Source: Thysanoteuthis rhombus
Lineage: Eukaryota > Mollusca > Cephalopoda > Oegopsida > Thysanoteuthidae
DNA: 64,000 nt
NCBI GenBank assembly: GCA_963457665.1
Contig: OY735213.1
Coordinates: forward strand, 55,930,293 to 55,994,292
Direction: 5' to 3'
Part shown: piece by piece, positions 35,195 through 46,341 of the stretch
How positions within the stretch are numbered: position 1 is the stretch's first letter
Layout of the letters: every line of letters starts with the position of its first letter
Made by a program: the position numbers and the translations under genes
The notes under the pieces: model-generated
Databases searched by the model: none
Told to the model about the DNA's origin: nothing
The model's input: the letters and a program-made list of their open reading frames with translations, nothing else

Positions 35195-35590
35195 TGTTCC
35201 TCCTTTATCCACGGTGTTGTTTTCTGCAGTTTCAGTTTTCTGTGGTCAACCCCAGAAATGAACAGTTCATGACTTTTACTTAGTAATCGTCCCAAATTGG
35301 TAAAAGTAGTGAAGCTGGCTATTTGGATATGCCAGACAGAAGCCTTGAAATGTTTCTTATGAGAGGGAAAAAGTGTTACTATGAGAAGAGAAAAGAAATT
35401 GTATACTGAGGTTGCTAAGATCTATGGTAAGAGCGACTTTTCTCTCCATCACATAACCTTTATCACAGTATATAATCATGATTTTTCTATTCTGTTATTA
35501 ATTATTGTTAATCTTTTATTGTACCTAAAATCATAAATTAAATTTTATCATACGTATGTGTGTTGGGAGAAAACAGTATATATAGGGTTA
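35195..35590 (+). mobile_element. Tigger-like (pogo group) transposon relic
   Basis: The left end cagtgttcctcctttatcca and the following gcagtttcagttttctgtgg resemble Tigger ends (CAGT..TCCC..TTATCC.CGG). The interior encodes YTEVAKIYGKSDFSL, close to the N-terminal helix-turn-helix of CENP-B/Tigger transposases. Near the right side aaaacagtatatatagggtt also fits the family. The right terminal repeat is missing and a reversed family A copy starts there. It is too short and decayed to be active. The assignment rests on memory of the family consensus. Confidence 0.65.
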
Positions 35591-35860
35591 AGTAGTAGCC
35601 GTTGGACAGTAATCACTAAGAGAGTCTAAATTTTCAAAAAAAACAAGCGGGCATAAATTAGGAATCAATTTAATATGAACTTACATTGCAAATTGAACCC
35701 TCACTGAAAACCTTTTAAGGATTAAGGAGGGGAATTTTAAATAAACAAAGCATTTTTTGTAGACATAATAAGGAGTAAATGTTTAAATTTTCCATCCTCT
35801 AGCTGACAGGTACGGCCTGCACGTGTGATACATACATAGACAGCTGGACTGACTGAATGA
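35585..35860 (-). repeat. Family A repeat, minus-strand partial copy
   Basis: Reverse-complement unit from acagtaatcactaagag through acttacattgcaaattgaac to cagctggactgactgaatga. The outer 80-100 bases of the unit are missing. Confidence 0.7.
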
Positions 35861-35864
35861 AGGG

Positions 35865-36475
35865 TGGCATTTCGTTGGACACCTCTGTGAAACTGTATAT
35901 ATATATAAACTAGACTATACCTGTCAGAAATGACGAGGTTATTTATATATGGATCAGCACTGAGAAGTTTGAAACTTTTTGATCAGATAATGTATTTTCA
36001 ATAATTCAAATATATTTTTTGTTTCTTTTTAAAGTCTCAACTCATCCCAAGCTGTTTTAATGTATGATGATCAGGCAAGAAGTCTTAAGAGTTTTTATGA
36101 CATAATTCTCATTATGTCATAATGGGAAGATAAACCAATGAGATCATCCCATTTTAGTGCAAACAAACAAATAAACTGAGAAATTTACGCATAAGCTCAT
36201 CATATAAATAGACCATTAGAGTGAATGAACCTTTTAATGTATTTGTTTAATAAATCCTGCAGGTTACATAAATAGTTAGTATAAAATGAGAGCTGATGAT
36301 GGAGCTCCAACATACAGCCAGACTATAAAGAAAAAGTTCAGATCTGATAAAGTAGGAAAGAAAAAAATATTAATAGCCAACACTGTTACTTTATTATCCT
36401 CATTCCAATTATGTCTATCTAGAGAACTATAAAAATACCAGGTACTACATCATTTGTTTAGAGGCTTGGTATTGT
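35865..36475. other. No recognised feature
   Basis: A phrase ttatttatatatggatcagcactgagaag near 35940, split here as ttatttatatatggatcagc plus actgagaag, has a partner near 59090. Otherwise nothing is recognised. Confidence 0.35.
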
Positions 36476-36868
36476 CAAATCACTGTAATCCTACAAATGG
36501 TCAGCCCGACCAACCAGCCATGTGGGCTACAGATTCTTCTCTCTTTGATCGTTTGTGTCTATATGTATTTGAATGTGTGTCTCAAGGCACTCCTGGTCAC
36601 ATTTTTGAGGATACAACCTTGAAAATTTGCATGAGTACACCACTAGGCACAATCTGAGAACTTGTTTTTTTTTGGGGGGGGGGGTTCTTTGAAATAACAT
36701 CTTTTGGGGGAGTTTTATGGTCACTTTAGGACTAACAACTGGTATTTTTCAGATAAAAGATCTTTTCTCTTTTTTTTTTTTTTTTTTTTTTCCAAAATAA
36801 TTTTTTAGATAATTAGTTGTGGTGCACACACGAGCTATGGTGATTCATTTATACAAAGTACAGATATC
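36476..36868 (-). repeat. Family C repeat, minus strand
   Basis: On the plus strand it begins caaatcactgtaatccta and ends gctatggtgattcattta. Shared phrases are gggctacagattcttctct and ctcctggtcacattttt. A G-run and a 20-base T-run lie inside. Confidence 0.75.
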
Positions 36869-37147
36869 ATTTTGTTTTTGTTGAATACATACTTTAAGCT
36901 AGTTGAGAAAATCATTATAGCCTTTCCATATTCAAAATATCAAACAATGTACAATGGTTTAGTAAACTAGTTGACTTCAGTATGGTGATACAATTCAAAT
37001 ATCCTTCACACAAAATGTTCTAACTCTTCATCCTATAAATACTCTAAAATGATTAACATAGGATAGTGTCAGGTGGAGGATAATTCATCTCCATACAGAC
37101 TGATACGACTGAATTTCTATAGACATATCAAATTCAGCTCTCCAAAC

Positions 37148-37435
37148 CAGTGGTTTTGAAACTGCGAACCCTTGGGGGTCTGCAGCAGTGTTCCTTCTGA
37201 ACCTGACATTGTGATTTTTGTGGCAGAGAAGCATCATTCGTAGCACAGCTAACAAGGACTTAACTATTGTACTCAGATCTACAATATAAATTGGAATCTG
37301 AATAAATATGATTTTTAAAGGTCAAAAATTGCTTTTTATTATAGTTTATTAATTAGTCTAAAACTTAATGCTAAAAATAGGGATCCACCAGAATATTTTC
37401 TGTATAGAAGAGGTCTGTAAGTTTCAAAACCACTG
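37148..37435 (+). mobile_element. Second copy of the cagtggttttgaaa hAT-type element
   Basis: It has the same 14-base inverted ends as 33189-33612: cagtggttttgaaa and tttcaaaaccactg. The flanks ctccaaac (37140-37147) and ttctaaac (37436-37443) agree at 6 of 8 positions, both differences being C/T, a decayed 8-bp duplication. The interior shares phrases such as gcacagcta and a right-hand block, but is 136 bp shorter than the first copy. There is no coding capacity. Confidence 0.82.
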
Positions 37436-37439
37436 TTCT

Positions 37440-38530
37440 AAACCTTTGAAGTTGTATGCAAAACTACCTCTTCCTTCTACTTCTCCCAGACAGAAAAATG
37501 TTCAAGTATAGTTTTTGTCTATAACTTTAAAAGTCATTACCATACCAACATTTTTTCTTGGACAATCCAATCTGTTCTTGTGAATTGATTGAAGTTAGGC
37601 AGAAGAGATTGGATAATTGAAAAAAAAAAAGATAAAATAGTTTAGTTTGCTATATACTTGTGATCAAAAGAAGAAATAATGATAAGGTTTTTATAACCCA
37701 TGTAGCTGTTAATTTCATTGGTGAAATATATCCAAATCTATATGTATTTTGAAATTTCCATGATGAATCATGACAGGAGCAATCTTCTGAATATGCAAGG
37801 AACATTGCCTTCCAAAAGAAGCAAGAAAAAAAAAGCCAATGATCACGATGATTTTCAGGTTATGCAGATTCTTTATAATGTTACTAACAGTATTGTTTAC
37901 CAAAATTCAAGATGTGGCCCACCAGACAAGATAATTACTCCCATCCACCCAAGATAGAAGTACTAGAATAACAAAACAATCAAAAAAAGCCCAACTATAA
38001 ACAATGCATTGATGCTTATGTCCACAGCTGGTTGCCAACAAGCACTACCGCATATGTGCTGATGCTGTGCCCTGTGTTATTATTATAGTGGTACCTGTCT
38101 ACTTCCTTCAAGATGTAAAATTATTCTACTGTTGTTGGCACTCTCCTTCCAACCTGCTAATCCTTTGCCCCTCCCTCCTTCACCCTTTCCCAACCGCTTC
38201 CTCTCCCCCATCAAGTCATTACTCATCTCTCTTCACGGTATCTTTGCACTGGATTTTTGTTTTATGAGCACATGCAAGGAAGACCTCCCTCATTATTGAC
38301 AACGCCCTAAAACTTTCCGAAGTATGCAAATGTATCAGTTACAAGCTTGATATACCTTTTTGGTTTATATAACTTTTTCCTTTCCTTAAATTTTTTTTTT
38401 TTTTCGCTCATAAGCTTGTTTTCCCCCGCCCAGCGACTTGCACATTTTGTTATTTTTAGATGTGTCGTCTTTTTTGTTTCTATGACAGGATGCATCCTTA
38501 ACTGATCTCCTGTCTTCGGATCAGTTGTTA
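37440..38530. other. No recognised element; one short perfect stem
   Basis: aactgatc and gatcagtt pair near 38497-38527 around tcctgtcttcg, a perfect 8-bp stem just before the AT microsatellite. No gene was recognised. Confidence 0.4.
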
Positions 38531-38531
38531 A

Positions 38532-38534
<3 letters not shown>

Positions 38535-38584
<50 letters not shown>
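38535..38584. repeat. (AT)25 microsatellite
   Basis: A pure AT dinucleotide tract forms the left boundary of the Penelope-like relic. Confidence 0.97.
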
Positions 38585-38585
<1 letters not shown>

Positions 38586-38587
<2 letters not shown>

Positions 38588-39201
38588 CTCAAATAGTTAA
38601 ACGCCTAAAACTTGAACCAGAACTAAGCCATCTGTTCCAAAAACCAGGTTTAATCTCCAACCATCGTGCCCTGAACCTCAAAGACATGCTAGGTAGCAAC
38701 ATCATAATCAACAACAGAGTTATTTAAAAAAACACCAACAATAAAAACTGTCAAATTTTGTCAACCTTGCGATGGGAAGAACAATTTATGTTGCAACCAC
38801 CTACTATTCATAGATACATTCACTATTACTACAACTGAGAAGACTATTAAGATTTACCATAATTCCAACTGCAAAAGCAGAAATGTCATCTACCTTCTAG
38901 AATGAACGTTCTGCAATATACAATACATATGGAAGGTTAAATCACAATTTAGTATTAGACAACAATTAGAGATATAGAATAAAAACATTAAACCGCAACA
39001 AGCTTCTACTTGACAAAAAACCCTTCTGTTTAGCAAACAACAATTTTAATAGAGATGCTAGAATCATTATCCTAGAAAAAATCGAGAAATACATATCTAA
39101 CAGAAACATCCTGATATTAGAAGCTCCTGAAGATGATATGCCTAGATACCCTGTCCCTGAAAGGGCTCAACAGTAAATTAAATCACTTAAACAATACCTA
39201 A
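38586..39201 (+). pseudogene. Penelope-like retroelement: C-terminal (GIY-YIG-type) relic
   Basis: Fragments in three frames follow the order of the C-terminal half of Penelope-like proteins. First is PELSHLFQKPGLISNHRALN, then a NLKDMLGSN-like linker. A cysteine-bearing segment follows, ending NCKSRNVIYLLE with a stop where a cysteine codon is expected. QYIWKVKSQF comes next, in the place of the GIY-YIG core. Then come FNRDARIIILEKIEKYI and LDTLSLKGLNSKLNHLNNT, followed by a stop (39199-39201) at the usual protein end. The reverse transcriptase half is absent, because the AT tract cuts in upstream. Frameshifts and stops make it inactive. A similar cysteine/GIY-YIG tail occurs in a few other retroelements, so the class call is strong but not certain. 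Confidence 0.78.
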
Positions 39202-39204
39202 CTC

Positions 39205-39885
39205 TTCCCAACGATTCAAAAAAGAACATAGAACTACACAAGCAAACCCCTCGTATAACATCCAGTTTATGCACACACACACACAATTTTCTTACAAATA
39301 TACTCATACACAACCACTCTATAATTTCCATGTATAAGAATCGCAACAAAAGGATTCCCCAAACACTCCACTGAACCAGTGGAAACTAAGTGTGCTTTTA
39401 TTACATGAACTTAATGGACACTCAGCTATTGCCTGGACATAAAACTGATTGAGCTCTTATTAAGGCTAAAATGATAAGTATACAAGATATTCTAAAAATA
39501 GAGAGAGCCATGGTAAATCCATACGTCCCCCCCAAAAAAAATGAGAAAGACATCAAAATATTGTACACTACCAGTCACCCCTTGCCAAGAATATTTTTTA
39601 AAATGCACTCAAACAAAAAAAGATAAACAAGAAAAGTATATACACTACTGATTTCACTTATACACACTCAATAAAAACTTCACTTTTCCATACACACACA
39701 CACACACTAACCACTTAACATCGCATTAATAAAAGTAGACACTGTATTAAAGAACTTGGTGTCCAGAACCTTTTCCTGTCAGTGAAGGGGGAAGAAAGCA
39801 ATAAATAACACACCCTGACCCTATAATACCCACACACCAGAAGGTCATCAAAAAATTAATAGCATCATAAATACTTCTCTCTCAC
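39205..39885 (+). other. Likely 3' untranslated part of the Penelope-like relic
   Basis: This is A-rich sequence between the relic's stop codon and the hammerhead-like motif. It has short AC tracts at about 39274-39287 and 39693-39708 and no coding motifs. Membership of the same element is inferred from position. Confidence 0.4.
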
Positions 39886-39889
39886 TTTA

Positions 39890-39935
39890 TTTCCGTGCAC
39901 TGATGAAGTAAACACTTTGGAAACTAGTCTGCTAA
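39890..39935 (+). ncRNA. Hammerhead-like ribozyme motif (degenerate)
   Basis: ctgatga (39900-39906) and gaaac (39920-39924) match the conserved CUGANGA and GAAA core. Right after gaaac, a two-base loop and gtc (39927-39929) give a tiny stem III (AC/GU) and a normal GUC cleavage triplet. The three bases gca before the core pair with tgc after GUC as a short stem I. Stem II (aagt aaac actt) is followed by two unpaired bases before GAAA, which departs from the functional consensus. Penelope-like elements are known to carry minimal hammerheads, and this one lies about 700 bp after the Penelope relic. Activity is doubtful for a monomer. Confidence 0.45.
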
Positions 39936-40044
39936 TCAACTCAACAAAGAAAAAAATGAAAGAATTAAAAAAAATGATGAATTCTCTCTCAGATATACTC
40001 CTGTTTTATCTTGAATTTACCTGCACACTTTTATTTTTATATAT

Positions 40045-40190
40045 ACGAGCAACATAAAAACAATGAAGGAATTTACATTAATTACATTAACAGATATCAA
40101 GAAATAAGTGACTAGAATGACAAATATTTTTGAAAAAATGTTTTTTTATATACTCAGCGTTCGAAGCTGTAAAACTTTCTAGACAAACAC
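40045..40190 (+). repeat. Partial arm of foldback family G
   Basis: The phrase ttacattaacagatatcaag and the following ctagaatgacaaatattttt and gcgttcgaagctgtaaaact match the left arms of the G elements at 47.3 and 54.4 kb. It lies downstream of the Penelope relic, which links family G to that retroelement. Confidence 0.6.
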
Positions 40191-40287
40191 ACACACACAC
40201 ACATATAGTACAAATCAGCAATTCAATATCTAGGTTTATTTCATAAAGTGCTCTATTCAAAAACATTTAGTTAATATAGTGCTATAA

Positions 40288-40427
40288 ATATGGTGAAATA
40301 ATAGATTTGCTACACAAAAACGTTTGTTTCTACCCTTATGGGCTCCTTCAGAAAGATTCACCTGAAGAAGCCCCAAAGGGCAGAAATATAAACATGTTTG
40401 TGTAGCAAATCAATTATTTCATCATAT
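40288..40427. repeat. Family E foldback palindrome, copy 2
   Basis: Arms of about 64-66 bases (40288-40351 and 40362-40427) are reverse complements with few mismatches around a 10-base centre. The right arm starts ctgaagaagccccaaagggc and continues agaaat. That is a CTGAAGA core, a gccc/gggc stem and GAAA, again the hammerhead layout but with extra unpaired A residues. The first copy is at 14441-14550. Confidence 0.8.
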
Positions 40428-41048
40428 ATTTGAGAGAGAGTGTCTAAATGAATATTTTCTATCCTCAAATGGTTACTCAATTCAGGCTCACTGATGCTCT
40501 ACTCTAGTTATCATTGTAGGAACAGATTTTTCCAATATACTATTACTTCTAGACCTCATATATCCTCAGAATTTTCTCTAATAAATCTCATTGTATGCCT
40601 ATTCATTAACACATGAAAGGGGTTAGTATCAAATAATCTAGTAACCTAGCAGTTGCAATTTCAATCATTAATTCAGGCAGTGCTAAAAACTCATGTATTC
40701 AGGCTCAGTGGAAGAGATGGGCAAGTGACGTCACAAGGACAAATCAACTAGGAAGTATTACCTGATACAAGAGATCCACCTCAGTCACACGGCATGACAA
40801 ACAAGTTCAAAATTACATAAGTAGTATACCAGATCACTAAAATTGTTTCTCAACCCAAACATCTTGACTTGACATATAGTGTAAAACAAACTGATGTCAT
40901 GTTCTTGTTTCTTAATGTCAGTATTCTACATATATATATATGTGTGTGTGTGTATTCAATTTTTATCCTTATCAATATAATAAAAATAATATTTCTTTTT
41001 CTTTTTTTTCTTTTTTCATTTTTAAGGTTATCAATGAATGAAGGAAGA

Positions 41049-41050
<2 letters not shown>

Positions 41051-41092
<42 letters not shown>
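41051..41092. repeat. (AT)21 microsatellite
   Basis: Pure AT tract directly abutting the terminal repeat of the next element. Confidence 0.95.
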
Positions 41093-41096
<4 letters not shown>

Positions 41097-41246
41097 CAGT
41101 GCTTTGCGGTGACTCTGATTTTCATGCCAGTACTTGCAATCGTAAGACCGTCTACTGCTCCTGAAGAGGTGCTCTTGATTTAGAAGTAGCAAATGGTCTG
41201 ACAATTGCATCTACATCTAAACTCAATCACTACAAAGCACTGATTT
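41093..41246. repeat. Small element with 21-bp inverted ends
   Basis: aaatcagtgctttgcggtgac and the inverse of atcactacaaagcactgattt agree at 18 of 21 positions. The centre contains ctgaagaggtgctcttgatt then tagaag at 41161-41186, another CTGAAGA...GAAR arrangement. It is bounded on the left by an AT tract, and a further AT tract follows about 40 bp to the right. Confidence 0.65.
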
Positions 41247-41280
41247 TTCTATGTATTCACATTTTTTATATATACATATG

Positions 41281-41290
41281 TATGTGTATG

Positions 41291-41326
<36 letters not shown>
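41281..41326. repeat. AT/GT compound microsatellite
   Basis: An AT tract passes into GT and then a GA-rich end. Confidence 0.9.
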
Positions 41327-41420
41327 AGAAAGAGAGAGAAATAGACAGATACCTGAATTCCGTGAAAAAGGTCTTATGAATTCCAGAAAAAAATTTAAAA
41401 AGATATCATGTTTGTACTTT

Positions 41421-41583
41421 CAACCGGTTTCATGTTGTCTACAAGAGGTGTGAACTAAGGAATGTATCAATTAAAAGGTCTTAAAATGTCATTATCCCCA
41501 CTAAAGACATAATGACATTTTAAGACCTTTTAATTGATTCATTCCTTAGTTCACACCTTCTGAAGACAACACGAAAGCGGTTG
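41421..41583. repeat. Near-perfect palindrome, 75-bp arms, 13-bp loop
   Basis: The left arm 41421-41495 and right arm 41509-41583 are reverse complements with only a handful of mismatches and no gaps. Weaker pairing continues outward to about 41401 and 41607. The right arm includes ctgaagacaacacgaaagcg (41560-41579), a CTGAAGA...GAAA arrangement without a stem II. The low decay implies a recent origin or selection on the fold. Confidence 0.85.
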
Positions 41584-41691
41584 AGGCTAAAAACCCAATA
41601 TCTCTTCTGAAAATATCGGATATTATTAGATATCAGGAAAATTTTCTATGTGTAGCTCTTCCTTACTTTTTGCTTTTTTTCTCAAAAACCA

Positions 41692-42090
41692 GCTGCAGCT
41701 GTTATAAGACCACTGCTGGACAAAGGCCTTTCCTAATTCCATTTATGATGAGCATGATTGTGCTTATCTCTGCCATATATCACCGGCAAACTTTTCAGTC
41801 TCATCTCTCCATGTTGTGCCCGGTCTGTTCCTACTGCATTTATTGCCCCATGAGCATCAATCAGTTAGCCTTATGCTCCATCTGTTGTCCGTTTTTCTTG
41901 CTATGTGCCCTGCCCATTTTTGTTGCCTAATTAATTGTACAGTACCCTTCACCCTGGTCCTCTCAAATCCATGTTGATCATTTTCGATTGGTGTTATTCC
42001 TAAGATTGATCTTTCCATTACCCTCCCTTTATTCTGAGTTTGTTTTCAACTGGTTTTTGTAAGTTTCCAGGTTTCGTATTGATTGCATAC
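41692..42090 (-). pseudogene. LINE reverse transcriptase C-terminal relic
   Basis: On the minus strand one main frame reads YETWKLTKTS, RVMERSILGITPIEND, LIRQQKWAGHIARKTDNRWS, GTTWRDETEKFAGDIWQR and finally KAFVQQWSYN, with a few stops. The order YGCETW..T, RAMERR.LGI, KW.WAGH.AR, DNRW, RWRDE, F.QQW is the conserved tail of a widespread group of non-LTR retrotransposons (RTE/BovB-like; clade not certain). It is 5'-truncated, as is usual for LINEs, and inactive. Confidence 0.85.
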
Positions 42091-42150
42091 TTTACGTTTT
42101 AAGCATATTAGCATTAGCTAAAGAGCAAACTGTCAATAATTCTGTGTATC

Positions 42151-42513
42151 GAACCACCGTAGCAGCACAAAATGGCCAATACGTCCAACCAGCCAAATGA
42201 GCTACAGATTCTTCTCTTTTTGCTTGTGTGTGTGTGTCTCCAGGCACTCCTGGTCACATTTTAGAGGCAACAACCTTTGAAATTTGCATGAGTATACCAT
42301 TAAGCACAATCTAAAAACATATTTGTTTTTTCAGAAAAGCACTTTATGTGATTTCTATGGTCATTTTGAACCAACAATGCCCAAATTTTAAGCTGATATA
42401 TTTTAGATAATTTTGGTTAAATTATATCTATTATCTTGAAAAAAATTTTCAGTTAATTAGTTTTGGTACAAGTATGGTCTGCAGTGATTCATTTCTGCTT
42501 GGTACGGATATCT
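42151..42513 (-). repeat. Family C repeat, minus strand
   Basis: On the plus strand it begins cgaaccaccgtagcagc and ends ctgcagtgattcatttctg. It shares gagctacagattcttctct and ctcctggtcacattttaga with the other copies. Confidence 0.75.
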
Positions 42514-42956
42514 ATCCATCGCTAAAAGAAATTACAGCAAGATCAAAGTTCTCCTTATACTGAGAAGTGTCCTCAAAAAGAGTTGTTATTATGAGCAACA
42601 CACAAAAACTAATTCCAAATTTGTACATTTTCCCTACAAAGCCTCTGCCCACTTGTTTTCATGTGTTTTTCCATTTGTTTGTCCTTGTTTAAGGAACAAT
42701 AAATCATTAATTATCTCTCCACTGTTCAGGGATCATAATTTCTCTAGAATTACAGAAACAGAACCCTCCTATCCCCCATCTGGTACTTATCTTACCAACT
42801 CACCTCATCAATTGAGATGAATTGCACCAAGAATGCTTCAGTTGCAAATATCAACTATCACAAACAACTTCTCTCAATCTCTGTCATTGTCTCTGCCTTT
42901 GCCCTCACCCCGGCAGTTTGGGTAGGAGGATGACATCTGCTTTAGTGGGACAAATT

Positions 42957-43390
42957 AGAAACTGTCAACTGAAACTGTCAAAATAGGTCTCTTCAGTCGG
43001 CCTGGCTTACTGGCTGATTATGTAGATATTATGCTTTCAGGTCATACCAATAGAGCTACAGGGCTGAAAATTGAAACGTTCCTTCCTTATTATGTCTACA
43101 ACTTTATTGTTTTTTTGAAAATTCCCTTTCTAAACCGGCTGTTGATTTTGTAATGTAAGTTAATGCTAAACTGATCCCTTAGTTTGTCATACTTGTTTGT
43201 ATTTTGTTTTTTTTTAATCCAGGTTTTTATAGTGATCACTGGCCAATGAAAAGTGTGAGAAGTAACTTATTCATTAATCAACCTTTTTTTTTTTTTGATA
43301 ATTTAATTGATCACCCTTTACATAACATGCTGCCAGAAGAAATTGGTCACATGATAGTTTCTATTGAATAACTAACCAGACCTGTCCGTT
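42957..43390 (+). repeat. Family A repeat, best example of the inverted ends
   Basis: Starts agaaactgtcaactgaaact. Near the end, atgatagtttctattgaata then actaaccagacctg gives the inverse tagtttct. The other internal blocks are in order. Confidence 0.8.
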
Positions 43391-43934
43391 TCAGTCTTCA
43401 AAGTGGAAGATACAATCCCATATGTAAAGGGAACAATGTTAAACACATCCTTCCAATCAACTTATCTTTTGTTATTGGTCCCATGTCATTTTTAGTATTA
43501 AAAAAGATATCTATTCATTTTTATCTTCACGCCACTTTTTGCTAAAAATTAGTGACATAAATTATCTAAAACTAAGAATTTGTTTAGGAAAATTTAATAT
43601 TTTCAAATCAAAACAACTATAATTCAAAATACAATAGGCTCCCTTTATTTGCCAAATTTGCCATTATAACACATGGATATTGTATGAAGTGTATTAAAAA
43701 TGAGGAAGAAAAAGTACAAAGACTTTTTATTACCCTTTCAGTCTAATGCCCCATATAGCAGTTAAAGGTTTGCAAATGGAATTAATGGAGCAAAAAGTAA
43801 CTAGCATTACAAGGGAAATTATGAATCACTGTCACCCCTGCTGCTTTTTACCTCATAAATTAAGCAGTGATGGTGGTGGTAAAATTGAGTTACCTTGATG
43901 AAAATGTACCACCAGTATGGTTTTAATCATAAAT

Positions 43935-44050
43935 TTATGATTCTAAAAAAAACAAAAAACATGGACACAAACTAAGGGACCAATTTGACATAAACTTTCA
44001 TTGTAAAATGAACCCCCAAATAAAAACCTATTAATTTCCAAAAACAAAAA
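43935..44050 (-). repeat. Family A repeat, minus-strand fragment
   Basis: acacaaactaagggacca then catttaacataaactttca-like sequence and tgaacccccaaataaaaacc match the inverted middle of the unit. Confidence 0.55.
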
Positions 44051-45180
44051 TGAACATCATCTCTACTAATTGTGAGGTGTGTGTCTGTATGTGCCAAGTT
44101 TCTACCATCAAAAGGTTTGGGCTGGGCAAAATGCACACACATAAATATAAATGTCAGGACGCCTGAATAATCTCAACTCAGCAACAGTGATTAAACCATT
44201 CTGCTGAGGGTGATAGGGATTAATTATGCTAATTACATAAGTGGTGGCATGTAATTTTTTTTTTTGAACGTATCAATAAATTTGTGGAAAATACCTTGGA
44301 CAGACAAAAGTTTAATGCAAAAATAAAGGAATAGTATATCGATAAAAATGGGTATTTGGAGCAATTAAGACAGAATTATTTTAAAGGTTTACTAATTTTA
44401 GTTTTTAAAATAATACTCAGAATCAACCTGAATAACAGAATTACCGGTTTTTTTAGCTATTATCGATAATGAAATCAGTATATGACGTGTATATGCTCGT
44501 AATAATGATAATCTACCAGAATGTCAAAGGGAAGTCTCTTTAACCAGTAATTATTTTCTTTGAAATTTACTTTCAATTTATGATATGAATTAAAGGGTTA
44601 AAATACTTTTCCATTGGTAAATCTTTCAGAACTTAATACTGCAATCATGAGCTTCAAGCTGTTGCTAACTAACCTATATTGATCAAAAGATAGGTTTTTA
44701 TGTTCTTTGTAGTTATAAACAGTTATTGGGTGAAAATAACATTGTTTATATCCTGACATTTGTAATGTAAACTTATATATAGACAGATTGAATGAATGGA
44801 GTTTTGGGTAGGGCTTAGATAAAACAGCTTGATCTGTCTGGTTTGTTTATGAAAGAAAAATGTTTCCATTCTGGAAAGGATTGGCCCTGCACAGCTTTTG
44901 ATTCTGCAAGGTTTTCTCTACAGGCATAAGCATTGAGGCAGATCTACTGTAAACATCAATTTATGTAACTTCTCTCTTTACAGACAAGTGTTCTACTTGA
45001 GTTTGAAACAGTAAATAGTTGCTTTGAGGACCTTTTTTTATGATCAAAAAGGTTTTAGCTGCTCATAGTCGGGGGTTGCCCGGGTGGGGGACAGTTCCAT
45101 TTAATGGAAATATAATTATTTTGAGACAACTTGATTGTTTCAAAGTGCTTTCCTATATCCATGCTGACATATATGTGTAA
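44051..45180. other. No recognised feature
   Basis: AT-rich with a short G-rich phrase near 45069-45092. No gene or listed family was recognised. Confidence 0.4.
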
Positions 45181-45219
45181 TATATATATATATAATATAT
45201 ATGTGTGTGTGTGTGTATG

Positions 45220-45264
<45 letters not shown>
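45181..45264. repeat. AT/GT/AT compound microsatellite
   Basis: AT, GT and again AT tracts in succession, 84 bp. Confidence 0.95.
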
Positions 45265-45789
45265 AAAGCAACAAATGATGGGATATATTCAATTATATGA
45301 TATTTGATGTGTTTCCAGGAGCTCTTTTCAGAGTTGTATTAAGCGGCAGGGGCCTGGCCCTCAAAAAATTTTACTGATCGAAAATAGAAACCAAATAATA
45401 AAACAAAATATGAATGAAAGAGTGAACCATTTTGAAATTAATTATAAATTATTAGCCATTGTTGCATCTGAATTATACCAAAATTTCAAAGCTGGTAACC
45501 CCTTGGTAATGAAAACGCTGAACTTATAAAGCACTGAAAGTTTAACAGAAGCAAAGATGAATAAAATTGTCAAATTATAGTATATTTATTCCTTGTTAGC
45601 ATTTTAGAATATTATAAGTGTCAAGAATTTTTTAAAAATTGTAGTTTTTATACATGAAAATATGTTATTTAAACTTTTTGTGTTTCAAATGAAAATAACA
45701 CAGCACACTAAAGAGCACTCTGATAGTGCATACATCAGCAAATGCCTCTGTCAGGAAAAACTTAATGTAAATCAGTTCATATATAGTTA

Positions 45790-46200
45790 CGGTGCTAGAG
45801 AGGTAATTGTAAAATCCCTGGATCCACCTCCCCAAGTTTTATCAATTCTCTCTTTGCCTATGACCTGACTATTCCACAAAATGTTATTAGAATACATTGC
45901 GAACTTTTGGATGTATTGTATGGACAAACATGAGTGGATTCATGCATGAAAAGAAATTCCTGGATCTATCCTAAATTTTAGCCATTTCTCCCTCATTGGA
46001 ATTCATTTAAAACGATGCAGGGAAGGTAACTGTGAAATATTCCTAGATCCACGCTAAAGTTTTATCAACTCTTTCTTAGCCCAAGGCCCACGTTTCCATT
46101 ACATGTCATTGAAATTCATTTAGAACTTTTGAAGATATTGTATGGACAAACAGACAGACATGAGTGATTACATGTACCTCTTCTAACTTCATTTGTAGTG
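45790..46200 (-). repeat. Family B repeat, minus strand, reiterated
   Basis: Two to three inverted modules are seen: ccctggatccacctcccca, then aattcctggatctatcct, then attcctagatccacgctaaa. Each is followed by a tattgtatggacaaac phrase. Confidence 0.65.
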
Positions 46201-46341
46201 GTAAACAAGTTTCAGTTTGCCTGGTATATCATATGCTTAGGTATTAAAATGTTGCTCCTCACATTACAGTAGAATTTTAATTAATTAATTCTTCTGGAAT
46301 TTAATATTAAATTTGTTTTGATTGAAACCTACAGTACAGGC

